The translations under genes and the position numbers were made by a program. Positions 11,757 to 24,104 of a stretch of 64,000 bases of DNA are shown here, one piece after another (within the stretch, counting starts at the first letter, position 1; the number at the start of each line of letters is the position of its first letter). The stretch lies in the NCBI GenBank assembly GCA_012934845.2, contig WNNJ02000964.1, positions 25,737 through 89,736 of the forward strand. The letters are read 5' to 3'. The DNA is from Pomphorhynchus laevis. Its lineage: Eukaryota > Acanthocephala > Palaeacanthocephala > Echinorhynchida > Pomphorhynchidae. The notes beneath the pieces were generated by a model. It was not told the DNA's origin and did not search any database. It worked only from the letters and a program-made list of their open reading frames with translations.

Positions 11757-11998
11757 GCACGCCCACGGTGGCACCAGTTCCAGCCGATTTGTTGCATACC
11801 CCCAGCACTAAGAAGCGTGGCGGGTCTGCTCAGCCCGTTCCTCCTCTCAAGATCGGAAAATTGTTGAAGTCTATGGCCTCCTCAGGAAATGATGATACTG
11901 CCTTGGGGAGTCCGACCCTAGATGGTGCTAGTGGCAAGGGGGTAACCCTCTTGCACCTAGCTCTGTCTAGGTTGGCATCCCCCTTCCAACTAATTTAA
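11732..11998 (+). CDS. Frame-shifted C-terminal extension of ORF1 (probable)
   Basis: This open frame overlaps the end of ORF1 in a different phase and stops four bases before the ORF2 ATG. It encodes a Pro/Thr/Ser/Lys-rich tail (PTVAPVPADLLHTPSTKKRGG) like the low-complexity tails of Gag-like proteins. The run of six T at 11,728-11,733 is a natural place for an indel or ribosomal slippage. Either ORF1 has been truncated by a frameshift, shared by both tandem copies, or the tail is reached by slippage. The sequence cannot separate these. Confidence 0.5.
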   Translation: MPVISSLVGTPTVAPVPADLLHTPSTKKRGGSAQPVPPLKIGKLLKSMASSGNDDTALGSPTLDGASGKGVTLLHLALSRLASPFQLI

Positions 11999-12002
11999 CA
12001 CA

Positions 12003-14468
12003 ATGGTGAGTAAGCCTGAGCCTTTTTCACTGAATATTCTTCAGTGGAATTCGGGAGGTGCTTCTGCCCTTAGACTTTTATCTGGTAGAGACGCAGATGT
12101 CATAGTCCTTCAGGAGACGCGGTCTATCCGTCTGCCCCAGAACATTACTCGATTTATCCCTAAGCACATTTATTCACACTATACTCCGTACATAACCCCG
12201 CCTCATTCCTCTTCTTCTCAAGGACTCTTGACCTTAGTTAAGTGCTCTTTAAGATCTTCCCTCTTGCTAAATTACTCTTGTCCAGCCCTGTCTTGTCTAG
12301 TAGTCTCACTCGTTAAGAACGGTAAACGCATCAGTCTTGCCAACGTTTACATTCGTCCAGGGGAGATTCACAAGAACCGTGACCTTCTGGATGGGATTAT
12401 TGACGGCGGCTATGACATGATACTAGGTGACTTCAACGACAGAACTGGTCGTTGGATTAATGCAGCCCTCCGCAGAGCCAGGAACGGTTATCTTATTCAT
12501 AAACCACCCTCCCCAACCTTTCATTGCACATCAACGAATTCACTCCTCGACTTACTATTGCTACATAAGAGGTGGTTGTTTAAACCCCTCTGTACCGAGC
12601 AATCGCGTCAACATCTGTCCACCTCTCATGATTTAATTCGTTAGCGGATAGAGGAGGATACGCTGCTTCGAAGAAGATTCCACTTTGATCCGATCAGAGT
12701 GGCTTTCTTCCATGCAGCCATCCAACGCTTTCTCCGAATTGGTAATGAGAGTTTAACCGAATTTAACTCCTATCTCTCTTCGCAAGCTACCGCGTTTCTC
12801 TCGACAACCTATAAAGGTCGAGTATTTTGTCCCACTCCGACAAAACTCAAGGTCCTAGCTAGACTACTTAACCTCCCTTCTCTCTCTTCTTCTGCCAAAC
12901 AGACTATCTCGAACGAGTACTGGCGCACCAGATACTGGTTCCAGCTGAGTAGGGATAGGGCGAGTATCGCTCGTCTTAACCCTTCTCAGTCTTCCTTCTG
13001 GAAGATATTCAAGAGGGAGAAGTTTGTTTGCTGGAGGGATAAGGCTGTGGGGTGGATCGGTAGTATAGGCCTTGACAAAGTTTTGGAGGAGTCACTAGCC
13101 CTACATAATTATGGAGCCACTCAATCACCGCAACCAATCCCGCTCTGGGGAGACTTCAGGAGTAGAGACTTATCTGTGCCAGATATTCTCAACGCCTGGG
13201 GGCCTCTACAGGGCACCTCCAATTCCGTCGCTCCACTCTCTTCTCGTGTATGTCAGCTTTTGACAGCTGATCAAAGAAGGGAGGTGGCCGTAACAATGCT
13301 ATTAGCCACCCCATCCGATGTGGCCGGCATCAACATTAGCAAAAGAATTTTTATTCCAAAAAAGCATCCGGTCTCATGTCCTAAAGACCTGCGGCCAATT
13401 TCGATTCAAAATTCCCTCGTTTCGATCTACGAAAAAGCGCTTGCGCGTAGAATCCGCGATCATCTAAGTAAGCGAAATTTAATCCCACCCGGTTTCCATG
13501 GGTTCGTCAAAAGTCGCTCGGTCCATTCAGCAGTGGGTGAGGTGCAACGGTTCCGTCGGGAGAATAGCCATCAACTCGTTGTGGCTGTTTTCCTTGATTT
13601 TTCCGCTGCATTTGACCGTATATCAATACCTTTTGTTATCTCTTCTCTCAGGTCCCTCGGGTTGCCAGCAAGAATTGTTAACAGGGTGGAGATACTGCGG
13701 TATACCAAGCGATTTTACTATGATGATAACCCTGATGCGCGTCAGTTCTACCCTATTACGGGTGTGCCTCAAGGTTCCCCTCTCTCTCCTATCTTATATC
13801 TTGCTGCCTCCATCAATCTATTCAAAATATTTAAACGACAGCAACGTCTAGTGGTGTACGCTGATGACACCACAGCCCTGTTCTCTGGACGCAGGTGTAA
13901 AGACGTAGTCTCAGACATCAGCCGTTTCTTTTTAAGATTAAAAGACCAGTTACCCAAGTTCAACCTTATTCTAAACTCCGCTAAATCGCAGGTGGTTGTC
14001 TTTCATGGCTCCCCTGCGACAAAGCAAAAACTTAAGAGACTAGCACTCTCTGCGCTCTCCTCCATATTTGCCTCTGAACCACTCCCTACCTTCTCAAGTC
14101 GAGTAAAATACCTGGGGTTCACCGTTTCGGTGAACTGGTCGGCTAAAGCTGACCTAGATAGACACAAACGTATCCTGAAGAGAGCTAGTTGGGCTCTGAA
14201 ACGGGCCCAGAATCTGTCGTTGAATGGGAAAACCCAGGTGCGCCTTTGGGGTACCTGGGCTATCTCGGGATTAGTCTTCTTCTCTAGAGGACGTCCCCCA
14301 GAGCAAAGACTAAGGTTTCTGAAGCTCCTTGTCTCGCGCTTACCCAGCATCGTCCGCGCCGATTGGATTCTTCAGGGAGTGAAAGACCCCGGGTGGTTCA
14401 ATCGGAAAGCGGCGTGTTGGATTGGTTGGGGGTCTCAGATCCCCATGGATTTGAGGCCTACGCAATGA
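12003..14468 (+). pseudogene. Non-LTR ORF2: APE endonuclease + reverse transcriptase, one in-frame TAG
   Basis: The 822-codon ORF2 starts at ATG 12,003. The endonuclease half has LNILQWNSGG, VIVLQETRS, MILGDFND and a terminal SHD. The RT has LRPISIQNSLVSIYEK, motif A AVFLDFSAAFDR, motif B GVPQGSPLSPILY and motif C VVYADDT, so all catalytic Asp residues are present. A single TAG at 12,642-12,644, six bases past the endonuclease SHD codons, interrupts the same frame; reading then continues unbroken to 14,468. The frame ends soon after the RT with no RNase H. In the cell it would nick target DNA and prime reverse transcription. The stop is present in both tandem copies, so it predates the duplication or is meant to be read through. 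Confidence 0.88.
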
Positions 14469-14601
14469 GAAGAAGTGATTATGAAGAATATGCAGTCTCA
14501 CTGTTGACTTAACTTTTTATAACTAATTTACTTATTTATCCCTTTATGTGTAACATGTTATCTCTTTTTTATTAAGAAAATCCTTATTATTAAAAAGCAC
14601 A

Positions 14602-15633
14602 TGTTTTTTTACACTGTACGAGTGCATATTACAAGTTAACTGCCGTGAAGCTTTAACGAGTCATGTTTACATCAATTTTTGCGTTGTATAAGCCGTAACT
14701 TGTCTAATATGGAGTTAACTTTGACTGCACGTGAATTCAGTTAGGGGTTATTGCTTACAAAATAAACTAGATTGTAGCTACAATAGAAACTGGATTAATA
14801 TTACAAGCTCGTTTTTATGGCTCCCTATTTAAATCGTATTGATAGGGAAAGATATTTAGCTAAAAAGTATATCAAGTATTTACATTGAAACAGAATGCAA
14901 AATCTTGCTAAAGAGATTGGAAAATATCGAAATTAAAAAGAAAAAAAGATATTCTATAAATGAACCAACAAAATAATATTTTAGTATTTTATCAACATAT
15001 TTAGAATTAATTATGTAGCTATTATTAGAGAAAACAATTTAGAAATCTATAAAGAAATATTTTACATTGATTTGAACAGTTGATAACTTTTAACAACTTT
15101 ATTTTAATTAAAGTTTAAAAAAACTAGAACAGTTGACAGAAAAATGTTCTAATCAATATTGTGATTTAAATATAAACTGTGGTCTACAATAGCGCTACTT
15201 AGTCCCTTTTTGAGTGTGTATTTGTGTTGTTTTAATATAGTCTCTAATGGTTGGCCTTTTTGACCCACATATTAAAAATTTAAATCTTTAGTACTTAAGT
15301 ATTTTTCTAATATGGTTGTGTACACATATATAACTTTTGTGAAGTCATAATTTTTAACGTTGCTTTTTCGGTGTTGACACTTAGTTTTGTTGACTCAGAC
15401 TATACTTCTAACGGATCATCCAGCAGCATCTGATAGGGGCTGCCCTGCTTAAGGCTGTTGCAAACTGTAACAAAATATATAAATATTAAGAAATCTATAA
15501 AGAAATATTTTACATTGATTTGAATAGTTAATATCCTACAATACATATAAATTTAAATAAATATACTAGAATTTAACACAAAATGTATTATTTGCTATCC
15601 ATCGAATTTCTAAAAGGATGATGTAAGAGAATA
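14602..15633. other. AT-rich segment between insertions
   Basis: No gene seen. A direct repeat of about 40 bp (GAAATCTATAAAGAAATATT and onward) occurs near 15,045 and 15,489. The stretch is shared with 29,469-30,497 and, more diverged, with 50,740-51,768. Confidence 0.6.
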
Positions 15634-18066
15634 CTTTAAAGCAGTGGTCCCCAACCTTTTTGACATCACGGACCTGTCAAAGTTAAAAAATAAGCGGATT
15701 GGAAAACTATATACAATTCTTTTAATATCAAATTTGAAACCACACCTTTCCAACAATCGCAAACTTATCTACAAAATATTAAAAATTGTTTAAAAAACTT
15801 ATAAAGATGTATTTATTATATCCCAAAATACAATTTAAATCAATGAGAACCTTGTGCTTGTGTATCTTCAACAAGGAGATTTCACATAGGGTTAATAGAA
15901 GATAGAGACACTCTAAGTGTTTTGCTAATATCCAACCTATTTCGGGATTTTGTTTTAGTTGCAGAAACCACCGAAGATCCAGATTCACATAGGTAAGATG
16001 TGAGAAATAGCAATAAAGATTTAAGTCAAGGGTTCTTATTTCACGATGTTCGCTCATAACTTTAATCCAAAAACTTGTTAGAGTCGAAAAAGAAAATTCA
16101 CTTTTGAAGTTGCCGTCGTTCACGACATCCTATAACTTCTTTTGTATTTGCAAGGACATATCTTTACCAGATGATGAATTGCGAAATGGATCACGTATCC
16201 ATTCGTTGCCGATTCTTGGATCTTTAGAAGCCGAAAAATATTTCTCAAATTCTTCAATAAACAAAGATAAATGATTAGAAATTAATTGATGGTGAATATC
16301 CATCGTTTCTTTTCCGCACAAATATTCAAACAGTATTGGAAACATATCTAGAATACCTTCATTTACACGCCGTATCTCTGTCTTAGATTTGAAAGCTGCA
16401 ATCTTATCTGCTAACTTTAACACTGTTATCATCCTTCCCTGAAGTGACAAGTTTAGATCATTTAGAAAACCGAATACATCACACAAGTAAGCCAACCTTG
16501 ACAACCATACACGCTCGCTGAAAAATAATACCATAGGTGATTCTTTTTCTTCTAGAAATCTTTTTAGAGCATCACGCAATTCAAATACTCTAGTTAAAGA
16601 TTTTCCTCTAGTAAGCCATCTTATTTCAGTGTGTAAAAGAAAACATTTATGCTTCGCAAAGCTGTTCAAACAGGCATGAATTTAGAGCACGTTCTTTGAT
16701 ATAGTTGATGACTTTAACGACATCAGTCAGCACAGTGTTAAGTTATGTGCCCATTTTTCTACTTGCAAGCTGTGAATTTTTTCTACCTATGAATGATGGA
16801 GTATATAGATTCACATTTTTGGGAAACCTCCTTTACTCTTGCGATTAGCCCAGATAGTCTTCCAGTCATAGCAACACCATCTGTACTTATACTCACATAA
16901 AAGTTCCAATCAAGATGTTTAGAGACATATTCATTTATCACATCAAATATCTGAGCCCCTGTAGTGTGGGTCGGCAGAGATAAGGCACATAACAAGTCCT
17001 CTTGTATATCTTCCTTAAAAATGTGTATTACAAAAACAAAAAGCAGTGTCTTGTTACCAATGTTTGTAGATTCGTCTACCTGGAGTGCATACCAGGGCAA
17101 TTCGGATATTCTCCACAGTAATTGTTTCTCAATATCCAGGGCAATTATATCAATCCACCTAGTTATAGTGCTAGCAGACAAAGGTATATTTGATATTTTC
17201 ATCGCAGACTTTTCTCCAAAGATTTCACGACAAATATCTTTAGTACATGGCAAAATCAATTCTTCACCGATCGTAAATGCTGTTTTAGACCTTGCAATAC
17301 GATTTGCGACCAAGAATGAAGCCTTTAGGGCCTTTTTATTTGTAGATATTATTTTCCGGATAAACTCTTTCTGTCCTTTTTGTTCATGCAGTATTCTTTT
17401 TAAAAAGCCAAAGGTTTATCTTCTAGCGACTGATGTTTTGTTTTTAAGTGACGAAGCATTTTAGAAGGCTTCATTGCATCATTTAAATGGTCTTCGCCAC
17501 ATATTATACATAGAGGCAAGGGAATGCTGGATTTTTTTCATCTCTGTAAAACCATATCGTAAATATGATTCGTTGTATTGTTTGATAAAGGTGTTTTGTA
17601 CTTGGTCTGATAAGATTATCTATCGTCTAATTTCTTGCATTATTTGAACCACTTAGCTCTTCCCTATCAAAGCTAGCATTTGTTTTTTTAAGAAATGTTT
17701 CTAAAATGTTCGGACGTTTACTCATTTAATTTTATTGGGGTAAAAAATTTTCAATTTAAAAACATATATAATTTAAACAGAGGAGCATCAAACTAGAAAC
17801 ATTTTTGAAATCGGAATGCCTTAATACTGATTATAAAAATGTTTTAAAAATTTTAAAATCAAAATTTTATGTTTAAATATCATTTAAGTTTTATCAAACA
17901 AAAAAGTTCCTCAAGGATGGCAATGTTCTCTGTGATACATCTTTATTGCATTGGAACCATTTCTCATTGTCTGTAAAGGAAATCATAATTTTAATAAAAT
18001 AAAAATATTTTCTCTATGGAATGGCACTGGTCCGCGGACCGGCGATTGAGGACCACTGCTTTAAAG
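15634..18066 (-). mobile_element. hAT (Buster/ZBED5-like) DNA transposon
   Basis: The element 15,642-18,058 (2417 bp) has hAT-type ends: CAGTGGTCCCCAACC on the left, and the inverse of CAGTGGTCCTCAATC on the right. A perfect 8-bp duplication CTTTAAAG lies at 15,634-15,641 and 18,059-18,066, the size expected for hAT. The transposase is on the minus strand. The older paralogue at 51,777-52,081 keeps the same left end and target but only about 300 bp, so the insertion predates the older duplication. Confidence 0.95.
15850..17725 (-). pseudogene. hAT transposase with BED finger, frame-broken
   Basis: Reading the minus strand from ATG at 17,725: MSKRPNILETFLKK, then FIKQYNESYLRYGFT and a BED zinc-finger region (C-x2-C ... 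LRHLKTKH) split between frames at about 17,430-17,600. Next is the intact stretch 17,313-16,783 with FTIGEELILPCTKDIC, ALQVDESTNIGN (first catalytic Asp region) and VSISTDGVAMTGRLSG (second). After a frame change, 16,669-16,130 has LLHTEIRWLTRGKSLTRVFELRDAL, as in ZBED5/Buster-like proteins. The C-terminal dimerisation region (SFWIKVMSEH..., LLTLCEIS) continues in pieces to about 15,850. Several frameshifts and stops mean no functional transposase. Confidence 0.88.
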
Positions 18067-18298
18067 GATTGTTTTTATCCATCGATAAATGATAACTTTA
18101 AACTTTTTTAGTCAATCCATATAAATTGACTTTTATTTTAAATTTCAATTCTTTATTTTAACTTGATATAAATTATATAAAATCTTATAACAATAATTTA
18201 TTATTTATAATTATTTATTATTTAATTATAAAATTTTGATTTAGAATTATTATTATTTAATTGTATAATTAAAAAATAATTATATAATATAAATATGA

Positions 18299-19010
18299 CT
18301 ACGACTTAATCTAGACAAGACCGAATACCTCACAACAGACCAACATGAAAGTGGCACCATCAATATTAATGGCTTTGACCTGAGACGTACGGACCGGTTC
18401 AAGTACCTCGGAACCATACTCTCGGCAACCGGAGACGTGACTTATGAAGTCAATGCACGAATAAGCTAAGCGTGGACAAAATGGCGAGCGACGACAGGTG
18501 TTTTATGTGACCGTCGCATCAAGGATCACCTGAAATCAAAGATCTACCGCTTAATCATTCGCCCTATGGCTATGTACATCACAGAGTGCTTGCCTATTAC
18601 CAAGGCAGCGGAACGACGCTTTGCGGTCATTGAGACGAAAATGCTGCGGTGGATAAGCGGAATTACCCGGTATGACCACGTGAGAAATATGGACATCCTC
18701 CAAAGATACGACGTCGCCCCTATCGTAAATAAAATGCAAGGGGCCAGACTCCGGTGGTATGGCCACGTGTTGCGGAGTGAAAATTATTCCCTTGCAAAGA
18801 CCGCCTTATAGTATGAGATCATAGGCAAACGCCCGAGAGGTCGACCCAAGCACCGATGGTTAGATGGCCTTCACACAGATATCAAGGCAGCTGGACTTCA
18901 CCTAGACCAAGCCGAAAATAGAGCGAAATGTAGGGCTAAATCTCACATAGCCGACCCTGCCTCAAAGCGGGACAAAGGCTGAAGAATAAGAAGAAGAATA
19001 TAATATTATT
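18299..19010 (+). pseudogene. RTE-like fragment (3' part) at the duplication junction
   Basis: Identical in layout to 3429-4140: the part after RT motif C, the same in-frame TAA (18,467-18,469) and the tail with ARLRWYGHVLRSE, ending at 18,980-18,982. It starts abruptly because the duplication breakpoint lies inside the RT, so the fragment has no promoter, endonuclease or catalytic motif. Confidence 0.9.
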
Positions 19011-19228
19011 TCTGTAATAATCTTAAATTTATAACATATAATATATATAAGTATCACAGAATGAACAGTATCCTATAATTATAACGAAAAGAGCTTAAAA
19101 TTTGGATGATATCATCAGATGATAACTCATGAATGTTAAAAAGGTAATACCGAGAATTCTATTAACCTTTAGGCTCATAGAAAGCTTGAACGAATTTAAT
19201 AAAACCGAGTAGGCAAACACATTGAAAC

Positions 19229-19551
19229 TACAATTGAAACTACCATCATTCATCAACCTTCCTTTCTTAGACGATACTCGCCCCACCTCGCTATCGCTTC
19301 GTTCCTGTCATACCCTCTTACTCTACGTTCCTAATTACTCCAACAACTACGGTCTCCGATCCTTCCTCGTCGCCGCCTCACTCGCCTGGAATCAACTCCC
19401 TCTCGACGTCCGCCGCGCTCCCTCCTTTATCACATTCAAACACCTCCGTTCACACCTTCTCGACACCTGATTCACAGTTTTGTTGTGGTCATGTAAGCGT
19501 GCGCTGGCACGCATTTGCCACGTTAAAATAAATCTTTTTTTACAATTGAAA
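19229..19551 (+). mobile_element. CR1/L2-like 3' fragment, tandem copy
   Basis: Equivalent of 4359-4686 with the same TACAATTGAAA duplications (19,229-19,239 and 19,541-19,551). It is five bases shorter because of the loss of one GTTTT unit. The coding tail ends at 19,470. Confidence 0.9.
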
Positions 19552-19824
19552 TATTAATAGAAAATCAGATAATATAGATCATATTAAAAAAAATTAAATT
19601 ACATAGATTTTTGTTCAAATACATGAAATAGAAAGATACTAGGTCTTGTAAATATTGTTTAGAATTTTTGTTTATAATAAAAATTATTGAATGATAAAAA
19701 ATAAATATTAAAGGGTTTAATGGAAGAAAACAACCAGCCGTTACTGATAAATTAGATCGTACGTAAGATCATAAAGAAAGCATGAATATTCAAAACGACA
19801 ACAACTCTTTATCTGAAAGACACG

Positions 19825-19976
19825 TAATATCTGTAAGACACCCTAAATATAATTCCATGGTTTTCACCGTAAGCTTAATATCTGTAAGACACACATAATA
19901 TAATTCCATGGTTTTCGCCGTAAGCCTAATATCTGTAAGACACACTTACTATAATTCCCTGGTTTTCACCGTAGGC
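19825..19976. repeat. 51-bp tandem repeat, three units, tandem copy
   Basis: Equivalent of 4960-5111, with the same three units. Confidence 0.88.
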
Positions 19977-20065
19977 AACCACGAAAATACGTCCTGTACA
20001 AAGCTAAATAGATTTGCTCAGATTCATGCATCGCTATGCCGATACTATTAAGGATTTGAGGTAAC

Positions 20066-20863
20066 AAACTTAGACGTCACCCCTCGCATTATTGATATTT
20101 CTTATATATCATAAAGATGTTTATAGACGACGATTAATAACATATATTAAGAAATATCAAGGACAATATATTCCCTACAACTGGATTGAAGTTGGGAGAA
20201 AAGCTAGACGGTGATTTAAGGCAACGTAAACTCCTCGTTCTCTTGCAAAACTGGGGTTTGCAACTGCAAATATTCACCTGTCTGAATTAAGCACTGGAAA
20301 TTTGTTATGAAATTAATTAATATGAACTTAATTTGTTAATAAATTAGATATCAAATGATTCCACGATCAATAGTATTTCCATTTGAGTAAATCTATTGAT
20401 GCATAGCAGCAGTGCATCGTCGTGCTACATTGTATTTTCTGGTATTTAACTGGTGTGTATCTTGTAGCACAACGCGCTTGGTTCTCTAACGCTTAATGCA
20501 GACCGGTGAATATTTGCAGTTGCAAACCCCAGTTTTTGCAAGGGAACAAGGAGTTTCGTTGCCTTAAATTTCCGTCTAGCTTTTCTCCCAACTTCAATCC
20601 AGTTGTGGGGAATATATTGTCCTTGATATTACTTAATATATGTTATTAATCGTCGTCTATTAACATCTTTATGATATATAAGAAATATCAATAATGCGAG
20701 AGGTGACGTCTAAGTTTGAAAGAAATATCAAGGACAATATATTTCCCACAACTGGATTGAAGTTGGGAGAAAAGCTAGACGGTGATTTAAGGCAACGAAT
20801 ACTCCTCGTTCTCTCGCAAAGACTGGGGTTTGCAACTGCAAACCCCAGTCTTTGCAAAGCATA
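20066..20863. repeat. Foldback element and extra arm, tandem copy
   Basis: Equivalent of 5201-5998. The inverted arms, the spacer and the terminal 19-bp palindrome (20,816-20,855) are all retained. Confidence 0.85.
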
Positions 20864-23800
20864 GCATGTTGATATATCAAGAATTCCGCTAACCTTTATC
20901 GAAATAAATCTCCAGTTGTGTATGAAACAATTTATTATCATTCCGTCTTATGCACAAACAAATTCATAGGACAATCGTTCAACATTATATGAGTAGATGA
21001 TCCATTCAGACTTGGTCAACTTAACTTAGCATTATCACGCATTATCCTCTGACGACAAAGAGATAACTTAAGAATATGGCAACAGAAAAAATAATTTATC
21101 AAATCAGCTAACTAAGTCACTTATTTTATACCATATCAAAATTAAAAATAATAAAAAACATTTATAATTATGAAGAATTTTATACAATTTATATTTATAT
21201 AACGATAGAATTTATTATTAAAATTTCGAAAAAAAAAATCAATTTTTATGAATTGACAAATAAAAAATATACGATGTAATAATATACGATGTAATAATCT
21301 ACGATGTTATAAAATTAGATGTCATTCATTTTTATACTATAAATAAATTAAACACAAATATATAAATAATTAAAAATAATACACGATTATATAAGATTTT
21401 ATACAATTTATATTTATATAAAATTAAAATTTAAATTAAAAATCAATTTTTATGAATTGACTAATAAATAACAGACATTTCAGATAAGCATATCTGTTTA
21501 TCATCCATCCATAAATTGTTTTCGCTTAATAGTTTAAATTTATTTTTTAATAATATTTTCAGTTGATTTATATATTGTAAATTTAATATTTTAATAATAT
21601 TTTGTTGATATTTACTTTTCTATTATAAGAAAAAGAAAAAACCCATTGAACATGCTTAGCAGAAAAATAGTCGTATCGCAAAAGGTCGTTTTAAAAAAGA
21701 AAAATAAGTATAATAAAATAATAAATAATAATACAATAATGAATGATTATATTCTGCTTTTGTTACATTCTTTTTTTACATTCATAACTACCGGACGCAT
21801 TTGTTAACCTTCGTCACATTTTCTGCATAGAAATGTTAAAAGAATTGTTTTACTGAAGGATTAGTTTTCTACATAGCATTCTCGTAGGTGCAGCAAGAAT
21901 TTTATGATTCGGCGAACTGAGCATTTTTCAGTTGCCAAAGGCTACTAGAATATGCGATATTCCAGAATATCGCATATTAGAATATGCGATACATATCGCT
22001 ACTAGAATATGCGATATACATAATAATTTGATGTTTAATATTTACACAATAATTCAGATTTTACAATAAAAAACGGAATTATAATGCAGTATAGATATAT
22101 GTTCTATCAGGATTTTTATATCTTTTATAAAAGATACGATTTTAATGAATTTAGAATATTAATTTAGAATATATATTTTGTATTTATATACAAAATCCCT
22201 ACTTTGCAATTCTTCAACAAATATGAGTGGGAATTTTTACCAATACAAAATTCCCAAAAATTAATTTCTGTTTTCTCTGGACTTTTATATCTTTTTATAA
22301 TTTTTCTAATTGCAACTCTAGGAATAGCATTCTGTTTGCTAAGAGTGCTTTCTGATCATACATTTTTAATATTATTGGAAAAACAAGTTGAATATTTCGT
22401 ATAAATATAAATTAAATATTTATTATTTTATATTTATATCAATTAATTTATAATAAAAAAGGTTATATCATAATCTTGAGAAAGATATTTGATTGTTCTT
22501 GAGAAAATTCTTTAATATTTCGCTAACATTTGAAGAGTATAAAAAGTATAAAAAGTAAACAAAATATCAAAAATAATTTCCTTTTCCTTTATCCAGCTCC
22601 AATATTTTATTATTAATTTAATATTTATTATTTTATATTTATATCAATTAATTTATAATAAATATCAATTCCTACATTTACTAAAATATACGATTAAAAT
22701 ATATTTATTAAAATATACGATTAAAAATATATAACATAAAAATATAAAATATAAAACATAAAAATATACGATTTTAATTTAAAATACAAATATATTTAGA
22801 ATATATATACAAAATTCCCAAAAATTAATTTCTGTTTTCTCTGGACTTTTATATCTTTCAATAATTTTTCTAATTGCAACTCTAGGAATAGCATTCTGTT
22901 TGCTAAGAGTGCTTTCTGATCATACATTTTTAACATTATTGGAAAAACAAGTTGAATATTTCGTATAAATATAAATTAAATATTTATTATTTTATATTTA
23001 TATCAATTAATTTATAATAAATATCAATTCCTACATTTACTTTAACATTTCAGTATATTGACATTTAAAAGTTGCTATCAAATCCAATGTAGATAATTTA
23101 ATAAAAGCAATTTTGTAGTTACCACAAAAACAAAATAAGTATTTTGAATATGAAATTAAAATTACATTTAGCTTCCAGCAAGTCCATAATATTTTTCTTT
23201 AACTTTGTATATTTCTACTGGAATAATGCTATTTTGAATAACGATAATTACCTATCGTTCTATTTTATAACAAAAGAGAAGCGTACGTTCTTTCCATCTG
23301 CATCTACAACAAATGGTAAAGACATTCTGTCTGCATTCGTTGTTTGCTTTATTTAACTCATTTATTATTATGGTGAATTCTTGTAACATTTTTTGTTTTT
23401 AATCCGTTTATATGACATTTGTTTTATATTGAACTCGTTATGAGGTAAACTCTTGTAAGATCCGTTTTTGTGCCATTCGTTTCCGATTGGTAAAAAATGA
23501 AACGTGTACCGTACGGATTTGCTTAATAGTCGAATTTTAGAATCAATGGTATTTGAAATACACAAATATCATTAATTGATATATTATTTGATATACAGTA
23601 CACATTTCAATATTTGCAAAACGGATACAAATACAATATTAAATCGAAATGGTGTGAAATGCAAGCAAAATAGTAAAATAGTAATTTAAAACAGGTAACA
23701 GACATGATTTTGGCATGCTTTATCTGAAAACGATATGATAATTGCTTATTTGGGTTTTATAAATCTAAAATCATAACACGAACATACATTTTTCGACATG

Positions 23801-24104
23801 TGAAAGAACGACTTTTTATTTTTTTATACTTAAGAATATATATTTAAGAGTGCATATTGAACAATCGGTTCATATTACAAAAATATATTTTTAGAATTCT
23901 GGTGCAGGATCAATAAAACACTAATTTATTTTATATTTCGCTAGCTGCTGATAGCATCATCAGTAAAATAAAACGTACAGTTTGTTCATCTAATAAACAT
24001 GGGATGAGGTTGATTTCAAACATTTTGTTATTACAAACAAAATTTTGTTATTTGCTAGTAATTTGTCAATTTCCAGCTACAAAATTAAAAACTGAAATTT
24101 TCAG
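20864..24104. repeat. AT-rich repeats and short unrecognised frames, tandem copy
   Basis: Equivalent of 5999-9239: the PLE-tail-like repeat (about 21,091-21,655), the small palindrome near 21,945-22,020, the hydrophobic-frame direct repeat (22,204-23,035), and the short frames at 23,144-23,356 (+) and 23,368-23,565 (-). No recognisable gene. Confidence 0.6.

Larger units (their letters stand above)
10573..14601 (+). mobile_element. Complete Jockey/I-like non-LTR retrotransposon, about 4.0 kb
   Basis: The element body is 10,583-14,591, bounded by the 10-bp duplication AAAAAGCACA at 10,573-10,582 and 14,592-14,601. The older paralogue at about 50.73 kb has a single AAAAGCACA followed by the right flank, so it is an empty site. 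The order is a 5' UTR of about 220 bp, a zinc-knuckle ORF1, ORF2 with APE-type endonuclease and RT, and a short 3' UTR. No RNase H domain was seen after the RT. The two ORFs with CCHC knuckles suit the Jockey/I/R1 assemblage, but I cannot fix the clade. Confidence 0.92.
3429..18298. repeat. 14.87-kb tandem segmental duplication, copy 1
   Basis: This 14,870-bp block is followed directly by a near-identical block at 18,299-33,162. Feature offsets stay within 14,864-14,870 throughout, changed only by small indels. The junction at 18298/18299 has at most one base of shared sequence: AT-rich DNA is fused into the middle of the RTE reverse transcriptase. By eye I found roughly two dozen differences between the copies. 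Both contain the same nested insertions, so the duplication is younger than all of them. It may be real, or it may be two haplotypes joined in assembly. Confidence 0.95.

Noticed and set aside
14003-14350. 115-codon minus frame (copy at 28,870-29,217)
   Set aside because: Shadow of the RT frame on the opposite strand; no motif of its own.
16964-17464. 166-codon plus-strand frame (and its copy at 31,828-32,328)
   Set aside because: It is antisense to the hAT transposase, which has clear family motifs on the minus strand.
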